Shown: positions 52,401-64,000 of the stretch, in pieces
Numbering within the stretch: position 1 is the stretch's first letter
Layout of the letters: the number at the start of each line of letters is the position of its first letter
NCBI GenBank assembly: GCA_963922205.1
Contig: CAWUHX010000524.1
Location: forward strand, 20,316-84,315
Direction of reading: 5' to 3'
Origin: Romanomermis culicivorax
Lineage: Eukaryota; Nematoda; Enoplea; Mermithida; Mermithidae
DNA length: 64,000 nucleotides
The notes under the pieces: model-generated
What the model saw: the letters and a program-made list of their open reading frames with translations, nothing else
The model's database searches: none
Told to the model about the DNA's origin: nothing
Made by a program: the position numbers and the translations under genes

Positions 52401-55400
52401 GCTTTCCGCAGGCTTCTATGTTAAACTAGAAACTTGAAATAACTCAAATTTTTAGGTGAGGCTGGGCCCTACCCAGTTATATCTTGTGATCCCACTGTCG
52501 GCGCCCAATCCCATTTATATGGCTAGGTGAAAAAATAATAAATAAAATGTTTAAAAATAAATAAACTGTTTCACTTGGCGTAGTCAATGCAATTACAAAG
52601 TGTGGGCAGACGGGATGCGCAGGGGCAAACTATAAGAATGAAGAATCATTCTCTCGTGTCACATTATGCCGTGGTCGCCTTGGTCTATTAGTTATCGCTT
52701 TTAAATATTAGTCGCGAGAACCAGGTTCGATCTCAGGTGTAACCCATATTTTTCTATTAGCTGGCAAAAACAGATAGAGGCTTTCATCCTTCCGGGGCCG
52801 ATAAATGATATAGATAAGCTTGGAACGCCTCTTGTCAGGGTCCACTCAGCCCAGTTAGCATCGTGAGGGGGTGTGGTGAATGAGGAAGTGGGTCTGTTTC
52901 ATTTATAAGGTAGGTAGCCGAACAGGTCCTGCCTGTCAGACAGAAGCTAGCCTGTGGAATGTGGCCTCACTAGGCTGCAAAAGCACCCAAAGAGCGCCTC
53001 TCATATAAGATGGGAATTTATATGACTACATAGTCCAGTAAAGCCACCTTTCCGGCTATAGGAAAAATGGGTACATGCAGATTGTGGCGTCACCCCGATT
53101 GTAAATTTCGTATAGATGTGGGATGACTGCTACGGTAAGAAAATCTCCATTAAGCAGATATTAGGAGATATTAGGACTGGCGCCGACTTGGAACTTTTGC
53201 TGGACCATTCTCACCCGTATGTAATCTTGCTGTATAGAACTAATTTTGCATCCCTCTTACACTCCGATAAGGGCTCTGTTTTGGATCTCAGTGATATGCT
53301 TATGGTAACACTATGAAGCATTGATTATTCACGCAAAAAGGTTTGAATACGTTGCTCATGCATTTCAAGTTGTTCCAAGTTGTTGTGTAGGAGATGCCAA
53401 GGTTGTCGCTTATGTTACAAGTAAAAGTACTCATAGTAACTTTTTGATCCAGGGTTGTTGTATATGTTGATCAGACACATAATCTGGTCGTCAATCTTTC
53501 GGTTAGCTCTCGATACTTCGACTCATGTTTCCGAATCTTCAACATCAAAGATGCATAGCACTTCCAGCTACAACGAGTTCTCCATGAGCTACTTGAAAGT
53601 TTCAAGTCGCCTTAGCTGCATTTCTTTCCAAATCAATTCTTTTTGAACATCGATGCTATATTGTTCTCCCGTATGACTAATATGACTTATAATCGATAAG
53701 GTTTTTTAAAATAATAGTTGAATATGCTATAATTTAATTTGCAAAATTGAAAAATTTCTGAGCTCATAAACTTGAAAGATGGTCGTAAGCCTAAGAAGTA
53801 AATAGGTCAACTACAAGTGATTCAACGCACTCGTCTATACTTGAGACTACGTGAACAAAAGGATATGTCTATCAGTTATATTCATTATGTCTTTGTAGTG
53901 GTGGGTTTACTGCTCATCATGCTATCAGATCTCTATTCATCCCCGTCATGATTCCTACTATAACAATAATTTCTGAGCCATTCACACAGGTTGTAGAGCA
54001 TTTAACCTCTGTGCAGAGGGTCTAGTTTACAAGGCATTCACATCGCATTATTCTCATCTGCGCAGCACATTGAATATGGGAGATCCAGTCAATGCGATAT
54101 TCATTGCTTCGAGATTATGCACTTAATCTTTCAACATTATGCGGAAATTCGCTTTCTTTTGCAGTAGACGATCCATACTTCACATATAATACAAAATCAC
54201 AGAAATGCATCATATCCTACAAACGAAGCAGAAGAATTCGGTACAGAACGTTTGACTTATGCCGTGCAAATACTGGACGTAAGATTCAAATTTGATTTAT
54301 AGTGTCCACTTGGTCCACGCATTTTTTCATTCCAGGCAGGTATTGCATAGTTGAAAGTGACACTTCCGTTGAATGTGCAGCTTTTTCGACCATTGTGAAT
54401 GGACTGACATTATGTTTCGGTTTCGAATACGACTGTAAATCATACATGGGTAAGGCTTTCTCTGTAGTATCTCTTGACCATTGAAAATACTGCCATCTGC
54501 ACCTGTATCTGCATTTCAGACATCAATCCGTCGTGCATGGAATCTACATTTTAGACATATCTTTCATACTCACCTAACCTGTAATTATTTTTGACTGAAA
54601 ACCCCTGTAGTAGAAACGTCTCCCAAAAGATTTTGACTACACTGCTAATTTATATCATTTTTTAAATTAAAAGAGTTACGATAAACAAATCTTGTATTCC
54701 ACATTCCTATTTCCATTTTTTGCAGAAAAGACATATCGGGTTTGGTTCTTTTCTCCAATAAAAAATCGTTGTTTGAAAACTAAGCCGCAATCGAAAGATA
54801 AGAACGATATTTATTACATGTCGAAAAAAGAATGCAAAGAAAGTGCAGCCATGAGTAAGGTCTACTATTCTTTTCCCCTTCCCATCAAATATATTCAGCT
54901 TTTGCAGCACCCAGATTCAAGACTTGTCACAAGATAGTAGATGGAACGTGTCAGCAAGTGCCGGAAGACCAACCGTGCAATTTATTAGAGTACAGTTTCC
55001 ATACTCCTCAGGACTGTATGGAGTGTTTGAGTAAGATCGATGAATTTCGCACTTAATCATGTTATATATTAAGAAGCTTATAATTTTAGATAATTACGAT
55101 AATCAGAATATTGCTTTTATGACTCATAAAGGTAGCATATGCGGAAAGACTGATTTCAATCACCCTTTTCTGTATTTGCACTGTTCGATGGCTCAATGCT
55201 TATATAGACAAAGTTGGGCATTTTCGAAATCTTGTCTCAGCGGAAAATAACCATTTAGATTTTTTCGCAGATTTAACCAACAATATGGTATCGGTGAAAG
55301 AATTCGGTCCTTATTACATGAGATGGAAATGTGCGAAGTTGGTAGATGACGAGCATCCTGGTCAAATTTACATGTTTCGGTCTAAAGAAGAATGCATGAA

Positions 55401-58028
55401 AAAGTACAACGAAGGTAATTGCTAGAAAATAATTTTTAAATTAATAACTCGGTCAATAAGATACAATGGTTAAAGATACATTATAAATTGTCAACGTGCT
55501 ATGTTTTGAATAGTCTTCTTATTCAAAATTTTGAGTAGTGTATCTACTTGGACTCTACTAGTTCAAACCTCTATTTCAAAATTAATTCGGAACAGTGATC
55601 CATCATTCTGGCAGCTCATCTTTTTCAGATAAAGAGTTACGCGAAAAATCCGTAGGTTATCGCTACAGATTGGGCGATTGTCGAGAGACGATGGATCTAA
55701 AATCGCCAGGATTCTATAAAACATTGCCAGATTGTGAGTTTTAGAATATTTAATTGGCCGCGTCAATCTGAATGAAACACATCAATGTCGTTTTGGGATA
55801 AAAGCGTTGAGCTGGCATAATCTTGCTGCAAAAAACGAGCAATGAGGAGTTTCTCGGAAAATTTTCTTCTGATCATTTGATATTCTTAAATCTCGAACAT
55901 AGCTTACATTGTTTCCACGCCTAATTTTAAAAGAACGAGATATTCAAATGTTATATTTTGCGAAACGTTAATGAAACTGAGATTTGAATACCTGCTGTAA
56001 GTTCTATAGCCTTGAAAATTTTTCGATTTTCGCAGTAGAATATTCTTCCATTCAGATTGCATAATTCTCGTAAAACGCCCCTTACATCTATCAAGCGAAT
56101 AAATAGACTTTCCTATGATAAACACATTATACAACAAATCAGAAATTTTAATTTTGTTTAATAATTTTGAAACGATCGATGCAGCGATCCAATAAAAGAT
56201 GAAAACAAAACTACAAATCTCCAAGTGTAAATTCTAAACTCGTACATTTTATATTTATGAATTCGTTCATTCATAAGTCTACTGCGAAGGAATAAATCAG
56301 AACGTCTTTGCATAACAATGTACAACAATGGAAACTTGACCTAATCAATTTTATACTCGCGTATGAACTCAATGAACTCATCATTCAATGAACTCATCAT
56401 TGTCAAAAAGGTTTTAATATAAACGACGACCGATTTTGCATTCATCGGAGTAAACTTTCAAATTTCACAAAAATTCAGAATTGCATCAGTTTTTAGGATG
56501 CTCTATTGAATACATGTTTTATCGTTGCATGAGCTTCCATGGCTATAGTGCAAATTTTTTCTTTTAGGCCCATTAGAAAATTACTACTCATGCGTGTGCA
56601 TAATTTTGAGATTCGTTGCAGTTTGTCACAATGAAAACCCGAAAGTTCCTAATAAAATCATTTGAAGCACAATTTATACGTTTTTGAATTATTTTTTCGG
56701 ATAAATCACATATGATTCGGAACGCCGAAGATTTTCAAGTGGAAAATCAATATTACAGGCCTTCTGTAAACGGTATATATCTCACAAAATTTTGTTATTT
56801 AAGCTTAGGTAATCATTTGATCGAAAAGGACTACACATTTACATGTTATCACGATACGGTTTTGTAAGCTGAAGGGATTACCTCGTCATATTCATCAACT
56901 ACAAATAAAAAGGACCTTGATACTTGATAGTGATCAACTTAAAAGAACACCTTAGTGAAGTAATCAGTTATCCACTAATCTCTACAAATGTTCTTTCAAG
57001 AATATCCATGAAATAAATTTTAATCTTTTCCTTATCTTTCTAAATTAATAGAGATGCTTCCTCATCTTGCCATATTTCGCGGTTCTCAATGATCTGAATT
57101 CTACACCTGCTTATTACCTAATGCAAATTCATCGTTGATGAACATCCCGCAATATTTCAATTTTTTACGCAGGTCGATTCGAATCACATAAAGGCGACGA
57201 ACAGTACTTAATAGACACAATGTCATTTTGTGTGAGGGAAAAATCTTGGTATCGAGAAAGGTCGAGGAGGCCGTGGTTCAGGACACTAGACGAATGCAAA
57301 GAATATTTAGACCGTAAGCTCGTCACGCAGACTCTAAAAATTAAGATGTGAAACGACGAACCTTTATGTTAGTTGCAACACATTTGCTGCAAGCTGGGCG
57401 TTTTTTGTGTGCTCTCAGGAACTACTATATTCTACAACCTTTACTTTCTACTAACTGTCTTTGTTTCTATTCTACTCTGATGTCTCATGTTTTTGACGAT
57501 ATCAAATTGATGAATAGCTGCCGTGTAAAATTAGGCTTCATACGGATTGAGAAACCCAATTGTCAGTCTCAAAATTCAAAATTCTCAAAGTTCAAAATTG
57601 CCTAGTGAAACGCCATCATATTACTCCAAGAAGATAAGGAACGAATGTAGCTTAAATGAACATTGTCAGTTTGCTACTTGTCTACAATAACAACTCTAAA
57701 AATTCGACTTATTTTTGACCAAAAAGCTTTAGACACCTAAAACTCGAGCAAATTTGATGAAACCGGCGTATCGAACTCAGTCGGGTAAGCATGGGATGTA
57801 AGATTTCAGGGGTGCACAAAATTTCGATTTCTAGAGGAATATAATTTTCGATCAAGACGATATTTTACATTCCGACAAATTTTAGAAAAAATTGATAATT
57901 ATAACTGTTTACTTGTAGACCGAGCGAAAACGAAGACGACATACTTGGAACGGAGTTATGGCGAACCGACTTTTTTCGATCATCCACTCCATTTTATATA
58001 TCGAGGTGCTTCAAGAGTTATTGGTTAA
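49344..58028 (+). CDS. Secreted protein with ten degenerate Kunitz-like modules
   Basis: Proposed exons: 49344-49373, 49431-49476, 50516-50620, 50678-50800, 50865-50948, 54165-54278, 54336-54449, 54726-54854, 54908-55030, 55090-55212, 55271-55414, 55629-55733, 57173-57313, 57919-58028. That is 1491 bases, 496 residues. The first two exons give a signal peptide (MLCTWTTFLLGSLILISLSL, cleavage after VYA). Every later exon is phase 1-1 and multiple-of-three long. Ten of them encode about 35-48 residues of the form ..Y.YN...KKC......F.T..EC..., i.e. the second half of a Kunitz (BPTI) domain; six keep only two Cys, the positions of the Cys30-Cys51 pair. 50865-50948 is a linker with CSGHPNDVC. The last exon ends TAA followed after 2 bases by AATAAA. 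The donor of 55090-55212 (AAA/GTTGGG) is weak. Extra exons in the long introns are possible. No inhibitor loop is intact, so protease inhibition is doubtful. Confidence 0.75.
49477..50515. other. Intron of the Kunitz-like gene
   Basis: About 1 kb, ordinary AT-rich DNA with some GGCTC/GAGCC-rich patches near 49750-49830. No further module found. Confidence 0.4.
51184..51432. mobile_element. TA-flanked MITE, copy 3
   Basis: Starts TATAGTCTGTTTTTTACAAA and ends TTAAGAACAGACTATA. The best-preserved copy of the family; terminal inverted repeats of about 14 bases. Confidence 0.75.
52660..53075 (+). mobile_element. SINE with tRNA-derived head
   Basis: The head has an A box (TGGTCTATTAG) at about 52681 and a near-consensus B box (GGTTCGATCTC) about 35 bases later, with TTAGTCGCGAGAACCAG between. 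The body from 52780 matches 47760-48065 in inverse orientation. Confidence 0.6.
55734..57172. other. 1.4-kb intron of the Kunitz-like gene
   Basis: The intron splits a Cys codon (T/GT). AT-rich, with short direct repeats (AATGAACTCATCATT) near 56375-56400. No exon that I can support. Confidence 0.5.
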
Positions 58029-58074
58029 CAATAAAAAAATATACAATGAAATGCGCATATTTACTTACGGGGTG

Positions 58075-58150
58075 TTCCCAAGTGAGCGATTCCCAAGTGG
58101 GCAAATTCTAAGTGTACGAATTTCCAATTGGGCGATTTTCATATGAGCGA
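58075..58150. repeat. One-sided array, GAGCGATTCCC unit
   Basis: Four to five units (GTGAGCGATTCCCAAG, GTGGGCAAATTCTAAG, and so on) directly after the Kunitz-like gene, followed by a pyrimidine-rich tract to about 58600, as at 6285-6372. Confidence 0.65.
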
Positions 58151-58599
58151 TTGAAAATGTACTTTCATATTTTCCTTCTTCATCCTATATTTTTCTTTTT
58201 ATGCATTTCCCTTTTCTTCCGTTTTCGAATGCATTGCTTATGTTTTTGTTGTCTTTCAGTCTCTTTTTCCTCATATACGTTTTTTCTTTCTTGATCATGA
58301 AACTGTACATTACAAGTTGTCAACTTTAATAAGCATAGTCTCTCGTATAATTTTTATAGAGTTCGGCATGCTCTATTTCCAATTTAAATTTTGTCCTTTT
58401 TGATTTTTTCATCATTTCTACTTACTTTTCATCCTACTTTTTAGATTTTATTTATCTTTCTCTATTCTCTTGCTTATTTCTTCTTTTCGTTCTTTTTCAA
58501 ATCATTTTTTCTTTCTTTCTTGCTGCTTTCTATGTGTTGTTTTTTCTTTCTTATCACTTTTCTTCAGGTGTTCTTTGTTTGGCTACTGCTCTTCTACCT

Positions 58600-59545
58600 A
58601 TTTTCTTTTAATTTACCCTACCTGAAAATTAGGCAATTTATATGCGATAAAAACGAAAATATCCATTTCGTCTGAAAATCAAAATTCGCCTAGCTACAAT
58701 AAGATACAAGTTGAAAATTTTCGATTTTTCCGATTTTTGACATGCACTTCTTTCAACTTTTGTGGGTTTAGGTACATCACACATTGTGTTCTGAAAATTT
58801 ACCCAACATTAGACCAGCGGATGAGTCACCATTTACTGTGTGCCTGCAACATCAGATTTTGAGAACAAAAATTGTCATTTTTTCACAAAAGTCACTATAT
58901 GTACTGCTGAATCCCAAAAGCGCCAAAAACTGCCTATAGAATGGATACTTTATTATGTCTTCTACCTCCGAACAAACAACTACATGTATTCATGTGCTGC
59001 TAGAGGGTCGCACAATCTGGAGTTTGAACAATATCTTATAATTGTATTTTATGGGAATCGCGACTTCCACTGTGGAACTATAAATTTCAAAAATGAGATA
59101 TTAAGACATGTTTCGTATGGTGAATATTAACACATTATAAAATCGTAAAAAACAAAATCCTTAGGACTACAGTATCTCAAACTTTGGAAATTTCGCATCT
59201 TTTAGCATTTTTGTGTCTATTTACGAGATTTGAGATATATCAGCCTAAGCATTTATTTTCCACCGTCTATTTGATGCAGAATACAATGCTCTATAATGTG
59301 CTATGAAAATGCTATCCGAATTTTAGATTTTACACTTTTAGGTAGTTTTAAAATATTAAAAAAGAGACCGTGAAAATGGTGAAAAAGCAGGCTTCTCTCC
59401 ACGAAAATGACTATGTGTACTGCTAAATCCAGAAGCACCGAAAATTTCTCTATACAGTTATGTTGCTTCTTTTGCTATATGGTGCTTCTACAGTAAAATT
59501 TTCATCTAGGTAGAAAAAGAAACAGTTCTGAAGATGACATGAATC
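58600..59545. other. No gene recognised
   Basis: AT-rich. Two loosely similar blocks (58850-58960 and 59390-59470; shared CTATATGTACTGCT-like and CTGCTAAATCC motifs) may be diverged copies of one repeat. Confidence 0.3.
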
Positions 59546-60830
59546 ATGGTTGAACATATTGTCAGCCAATACATTAAGTTATTAGACGGATGCCAAGAAT
59601 CTCACTCATCCATGAGCCGAAGTTCTTTGATTCGTATTTTGGAATACTGTACAACAACAACCTGGAAAGCTGTTTATGCCTTGGATGACATCACTTTCAA
59701 AGGAATGAAATCTCTTGACAACATCATAAGTAAAAAAATCCAGTGTAGCTTTCGGAACAGACTCAGTTCAAGATACAATCGACCAGCTGGAAGAAGCCAA
59801 ATCGTATATGAAGGGTGATTTCAATAGTTTCATGTTAAACTGGAATCAAGGCTACCAGATCACAGTTCATTTTCTCTATGCGATCCATCCAAACAAGAGA
59901 AGCAGTATAAAGGCACTCACAGTCACGATTTGCGTGTGGCAGCTGTGAACAAGTGAAAAGGATGTTCAGACGAAATTGAGTTCAATTAATTTTTCTAGTG
60001 AACAAGCGAAAATGGCGAATCAATAAATTCTTGGGAGAAACTGTAAAAACATAATAGAGTGGCGCAAACATCAAGTCTGTACAGCGCACCAAGATATGGT
60101 CTGGCGTGATTTGATTACTAGCTTACCGGATGATTAAATATTCATACAGCTAGACTGGGCTATGAAATTTCTGCCAATCAGTGGCTGTAAAGATATCAAT
60201 AAAAATGGTTTTGGCAGGAATGGGATACCTTGGCATATCACATACATCCTGGCTAACATCAACATCCACTAACACAAGATAGTGCTGCAGTCATTGCAAT
60301 CATCAGTGATACTATACTGAACATACATTCGGCTTATTTGTGCTCAGACAATGCTGGATTTTGGATAATATTACATCATCCACTATACTTTCTACACTCC
60401 TTAAATCACCCTTCGCATTATAAAAATTCGGATTGTCGGCAAACTTTCTACACCCCCGCATGGCTCCACACATTTAAGGCCATAAACTTTGATGTATATG
60501 TTTTCTACGGAGGAATCTTTTGTGTACCCACTGTTGGGGCCTATATAACAACTCAGAAACCACAACAAGCAAGCTCAGATATGCTGCTGCCTCATCCCAT
60601 GAAACTCCTCATGGTCATGAGATTAAGTAATTGAAGATGGCTTGTTCAGTTTCACTTATCCTTAACAATCGCCAATGCTTAACCAATGCAGACCAGAGTG
60701 GTCAAAATACCACATGCACATCTTATAATTCTTTACCACTTTATTTATGCAGATACGTGGTCATGAATGCATCATGCCTAAAAAACACACAGCAAAAGAT
60801 TAAATGCAAAAAATTATTTTTTTAAACCAT
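59546..60830 (+). pseudogene. Decayed transposon-type ORF
   Basis: Frames broken by stops and shifts carry blocks such as ALDDITFKGMKSLDNIIS, IDQLEEAKSYMKGDF and DWAMKFLPISGCK ... GIPWHITYIL. Together they recall a repeated ORF family seen in many invertebrate genomes, probably transposase-related. I cannot name the superfamily. No intact reading frame remains. Confidence 0.4.
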
Positions 60831-61013
60831 AAACATTACGTTACAAAATTGTGGAATTTTGGTGGTTTTTGGGATTTTGGGCCATGATATGATTGGATTG
60901 GTGTGATTGGATTTTCAAAGAAGAAAAAAGTGTAATCTGAGAGATGTGGAATTATGAGGCTCGTACACCCTGGCCACTTTTCTGGGGTTCGTGGGAGACT
61001 CCTGATTTGGTTG

Positions 61014-61042
61014 TTACCCTAACCCTAACTAAACCTAACCGA
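61014..61042. repeat. Short telomere-like CCCTAA run
   Basis: TTACCCTAACCCTAACTAAA followed by CCTAACC: about four units, imperfect. Confidence 0.4.
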
Positions 61043-61134
61043 GTTAGAGAAGCCAGTCTCTAATGTTTAGACTCAGCTAAAAGGGGACGTTGAAAGAAAA
61101 CGTTGTCGGTGAGGCACACCACGTTACTGGCGAC

Positions 61135-61867
61135 CAAACGACAGTCTCCAATAAAAAAAAATAAAAAACACGATGAATAAAAGTAAAAAAAGATGCCAAA
61201 CGATAATTCTATACACTATGCAAAATTTGCCATCCATTTGTTTTTTGAGCCAAAAATTAGTATAACACAAACCGTTTTGACAAACTGTAATTTTACCAAT
61301 TAACGGCACGCCCCTTATTATTTTTTGGGTCCATTTGGTGCGCCATCTATTGGAGAGCGCCGCCTATTCGAGGGCGCCGTTTATTACAATTTTGCACTTC
61401 ATTCGGCCACATTTTAATCCAATCTTGTTTTTTATTCTTTCATGGAATCTCAACAAGTGACGTTTCATCATCAAAGAAATATCATACCTCTCTACACCAA
61501 GGAAAGAAAAAGAAAACCAACAAAAAAGGAACAAAACAAAAGTAATGAAAGGAAAACAGGAAAAATAAAAACAACTAATGAAATTAAATGAAAAATAATG
61601 GAAAATAACTTACCCTAGATTCATTTATTTTGAGGCGGCTAATTGAACGGTTTTTCTCTAATGAAGTTTACATTAAGGATACTGATGATGCTAATAAACG
61701 GCGTGCTGTTTATTAGAGGGCGCCCTTTATTTGGGGCGCCTTTTATTCGAATAAATACGGTATTCGTTTACCTAATAAAAAGTGGACCCATTTTAACAAC
61801 AATGAACTTTAGAAATAAAATAAATAATGATAGAGGGCCAAAGGTCAGAGGAATTGACCCTGTGACA
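61135..61867 (-). repeat. Related LTR fragment with an insertion
   Basis: Read on the minus strand it starts TGTCACAGGGTCAATTCC and shares CTCTGACCTTTxGxCCTCT, CTAAAGTTC and CAAAACGGTTTGTGT with the 3' LTR at 34555-35305. No polypurine tract precedes it, so it may be a solo LTR. About 450 bases (61310-61765) interrupt it. Confidence 0.5.
61316..61762. mobile_element. Array-bearing insertion (GGCGCCNTTTATT unit)
   Basis: GAGGGCGCCGTTTATT-like units at about 61335-61385 and 61695-61755, in the same orientation, around an A-rich core. It interrupts an LTR copy; TTTACC lies at both sides. Confidence 0.5.
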
Positions 61868-62480
61868 GGGATCCCAGTTAGATGCATGGGGCGAAGTATC
61901 CTGCTCGAAGATGCTACACCCAATGCGGGGCATCCTGGAATAAAAAGGCCCAAAAAAATCCACTTTTTGCATGTTTTCGGACACCACCGAGCATTATTTG
62001 CAGACAGAGATCAACTGACGACACGCCCCATAGGTTGTCCCTAAGCCCGAAATTATGAAAAAATCCCAAGGTTCTAGCTCTCCACATTTTGGCTCTAGAG
62101 GCGGACGCGAACTAGGGGAGTCCAGTATATTATAGGCTGATGCTATCACAGCAACTAAGATAAATACTCTGGTTTATCTTCAAAAATTAAATTTTATCGA
62201 TAAGGCCAAGAATGAACTTGTGCACTTGATTTTTCAAGTGTCGGATCTTGTAGAGTTCAAAAACCAATTGACAACGAATCAGTAATTGATGAAATCGATC
62301 ATTAGGGAATATACAATTTGAGTACTTTTGACTTATCTATGGTGCTGTGTGTTCATTTTCTTTTGCACTGCCAGTTCCTATGCTCAGTGTTGCAGCTTAA
62401 TTTGCATAATCTTTATTCCATGCCTATCCATTAGAAACACAGAAAATTGCCTTGCATACCATATCCGTTCATATGTGCAA
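61868..62480. other. No gene recognised
   Basis: Between the LTR fragment and the LINE remnant. No ORF or repeat supported. Confidence 0.4.
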
Positions 62481-63960
62481 TGGAACGTTTAACATCAATG
62501 TTAAGAGCAGATAAAAATTATGAAGGTATCACTGTGGAAGGACAACAAGACAAAATATGTTTCATGTGCAGATGACATAACCTTCCTAGCAAAGAATCGG
62601 AAAGGTCTAGAAGAAGCATTGAATAGGTTATACAGCAGTATCCAGACATAAAATTAACCTGAAGAAAACACAAATTCTGCGATTAGGCAAAAACCAGAAA
62701 TGTAATGAAAATTTTAATGAATGTCAAATAATTAATACAATCAATATTTTAGGAATCCTCTTTTGTTATAATGACTGAGTAATGCAATAATTAAATTTCT
62801 ACGATAAACTGGAAAGGTGTGAAAAGGAATGCAACGTGTGGCGAAAAAGAGCTTTAACACTATACGAAAAAATAATAATATGGAATTACCTGATTGCAAA
62901 AAAATTAGTTTACAGTATGACCAGCTTATACGTCAGCAATGACGTGAATAAGAAAATTAAGCATTTGTTGAAACAGTTCTTATAGAATGGTTTTAAAGCA
63001 GAAAATTAAGAATGATGTCATGATCCAAGAACATGTTGGGTATCAAAGCACCTGATATTGAGATAAGATTGAGCGTGATAAAATCGAAATGGATACCGAC
63101 ACTGTTGAAAAATATAAATAGTGAAAAGTGGGCACGAGTGGTATAGAAAAGATTGGTGGTTTGAATTATCATTATATCAATTAACACTATTATCATAAAA
63201 TTGCCTTGAAAAACAAGGGACGAATATAACGAAATTTTACTTACAGATTAGGAAAGTCATCAATAAATACAATAAGCTGAACTAAGTTTCTTCAACAATA
63301 TCCTTATGTAAATAACAAATAGACAATAATCAAAATATAATAAACAATAAGATCAAATCATTGTTCTTGAAAGAAATACATGGTACTATTTTCAATTACA
63401 TGTATTATTGGTCAGACAGTAATTGGAAGTGTAAAACTCTGGATCAAATGAAAAGTGAAGGATGTCTGATTAAATGGATGAACTACATTAGAGTTATAGG
63501 TTGCTTGCCAAAGAACTGGAAAAATTTGTTGAAAGCAAATGAAACCAAGGAAGAGATTAATTTTGAACCTGAAGCTCTTGACATCAAGGACGTTCTTAAT
63601 ATTAAGCACAAGTTACTAAATCCGCGCAAATGTATACCAGTAGGAGTGAAAAAATGGAAAAATATTCTGAATCTACATGATCAGGAGTACAAAATTGTAT
63701 GGGGAATATTGCATAAACTACAAATACCAAACAAATATAAAAAATTTCAATTCAAAATTCTCCATCATACACTGGTAACACCTCAACTTCTGGTCAAATA
63801 TAAAATTAAAGAAATATCCAACTGTCATGGTGAAGAGTTGATAGATAGCATTCCGTCATACTTTGATCCAATGTGCAAAGATAAAACCATTCTGGGATGA
63901 ATTTCAAAAGAATATTGCACGTATCACAAAAGCAATAAAAGTATCAGAATATACAGCGGT
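62481..63960 (+). mobile_element. Degenerate non-LTR retrotransposon (L1-like LINE) 3' part
   Basis: The RT catalytic block SCADDITFLAKNRKGLEEA is at about 62567-62620, followed by KKTQILRLGKNQKC and INILGIL, typical of the RT thumb of L1-type LINEs, then KLERCEKECNVWRKRALTLY and IWNYLIAKKLVYS. The reading frame is broken several times between 62640 and 63360. A last open part (63361-63900, 179 codons, KIHGTIFNY-like WSDSNWKCKTLDQ...) fits the LINE C-terminus and ends TGA. The 5' part is missing or unrecognised, and the copy is dead. Confidence 0.65.
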
Positions 63961-64000
63961 TAGGTAAGTTTCATTCCAAAGAAATCATGGCAGTTAATAC

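Larger units (their letters stand above)
50949..54164. other. 3.2-kb intron of the Kunitz-like gene with insertions
   Basis: Holds a TA-flanked MITE (51184-51432), several short open frames at 51681-52429 of unknown type, a SINE with tRNA-like head (52660-53075), and unremarkable DNA from 53080 to 54160. Confidence 0.5.

Overview
This is a eukaryotic, invertebrate window. Genes are split by many short introns (about 50-65 bases, GTAAG-type donors, T-rich ...TTTCAG acceptors), intergenic DNA is AT-rich, and transposon debris is dense. A short run of GCCTAA units near 20.35 kb matches the nematode TTAGGC telomere motif. A nematode is my best guess, but I cannot name a species.

Host genes that can be assembled: (i) the last exon of a WD40 gene resembling Prp19 (1573-1774, +); (ii) a 12-13 exon LCAT/PLA2G15-type secreted or lysosomal acyltransferase/phospholipase (5315-23674, +), with signal peptide, Ser-Asp-His triad and an unusual N-terminal extension of about 150 residues, one intron of which is 7 kb of inserted repeats; (iii) a secreted multi-module protein (49344-58028, +) with a signal peptide and ten tandem exons, all phase 1-1, each resembling the C-terminal half of a Kunitz domain. 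A terminal exon on the minus strand (337-691) is unassigned.

From 47.3 kb down to about 34.55 kb lies one long minus-strand Ty3/gypsy-type LTR element: Gag, zinc knuckle plus protease, then RT-RNase H-integrase. In the env position, between pol and a clear polypurine tract plus 3' LTR, is a spliced accessory gene. Its first domain has the three motifs of a DEDDy 3'-5' exonuclease, with Glu replaced by Gln in motif I. It is followed by a long acidic, then basic, coiled, then Pro/Gln-rich tail. I found no 5' LTR. Gag, protease and pol share one frame, interrupted by single TAA codons, and pol has a frameshift near its end.

The rest is repeats. Most striking is a class of elements whose arms are small tandem arrays (unit about 13-20 bases), usually inverted around an AT-rich or purine/pyrimidine-rich core. 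At least eight different arm sequences occur (near 1.9, 3.5, 6.3/58.1, 15.8/29.2, 20.0/47.7, 24.2, 28.6 and 61.3 kb). One array at 29.2-30.4 kb has a nested 15/107/321-base period. There are also hAT-like MITEs with 8-base target duplications, a TA-flanked MITE in four copies, a foldback carrying a tRNA-like sequence, a tRNA-headed SINE pair, and decayed LINE and transposase-like ORFs at the right end.
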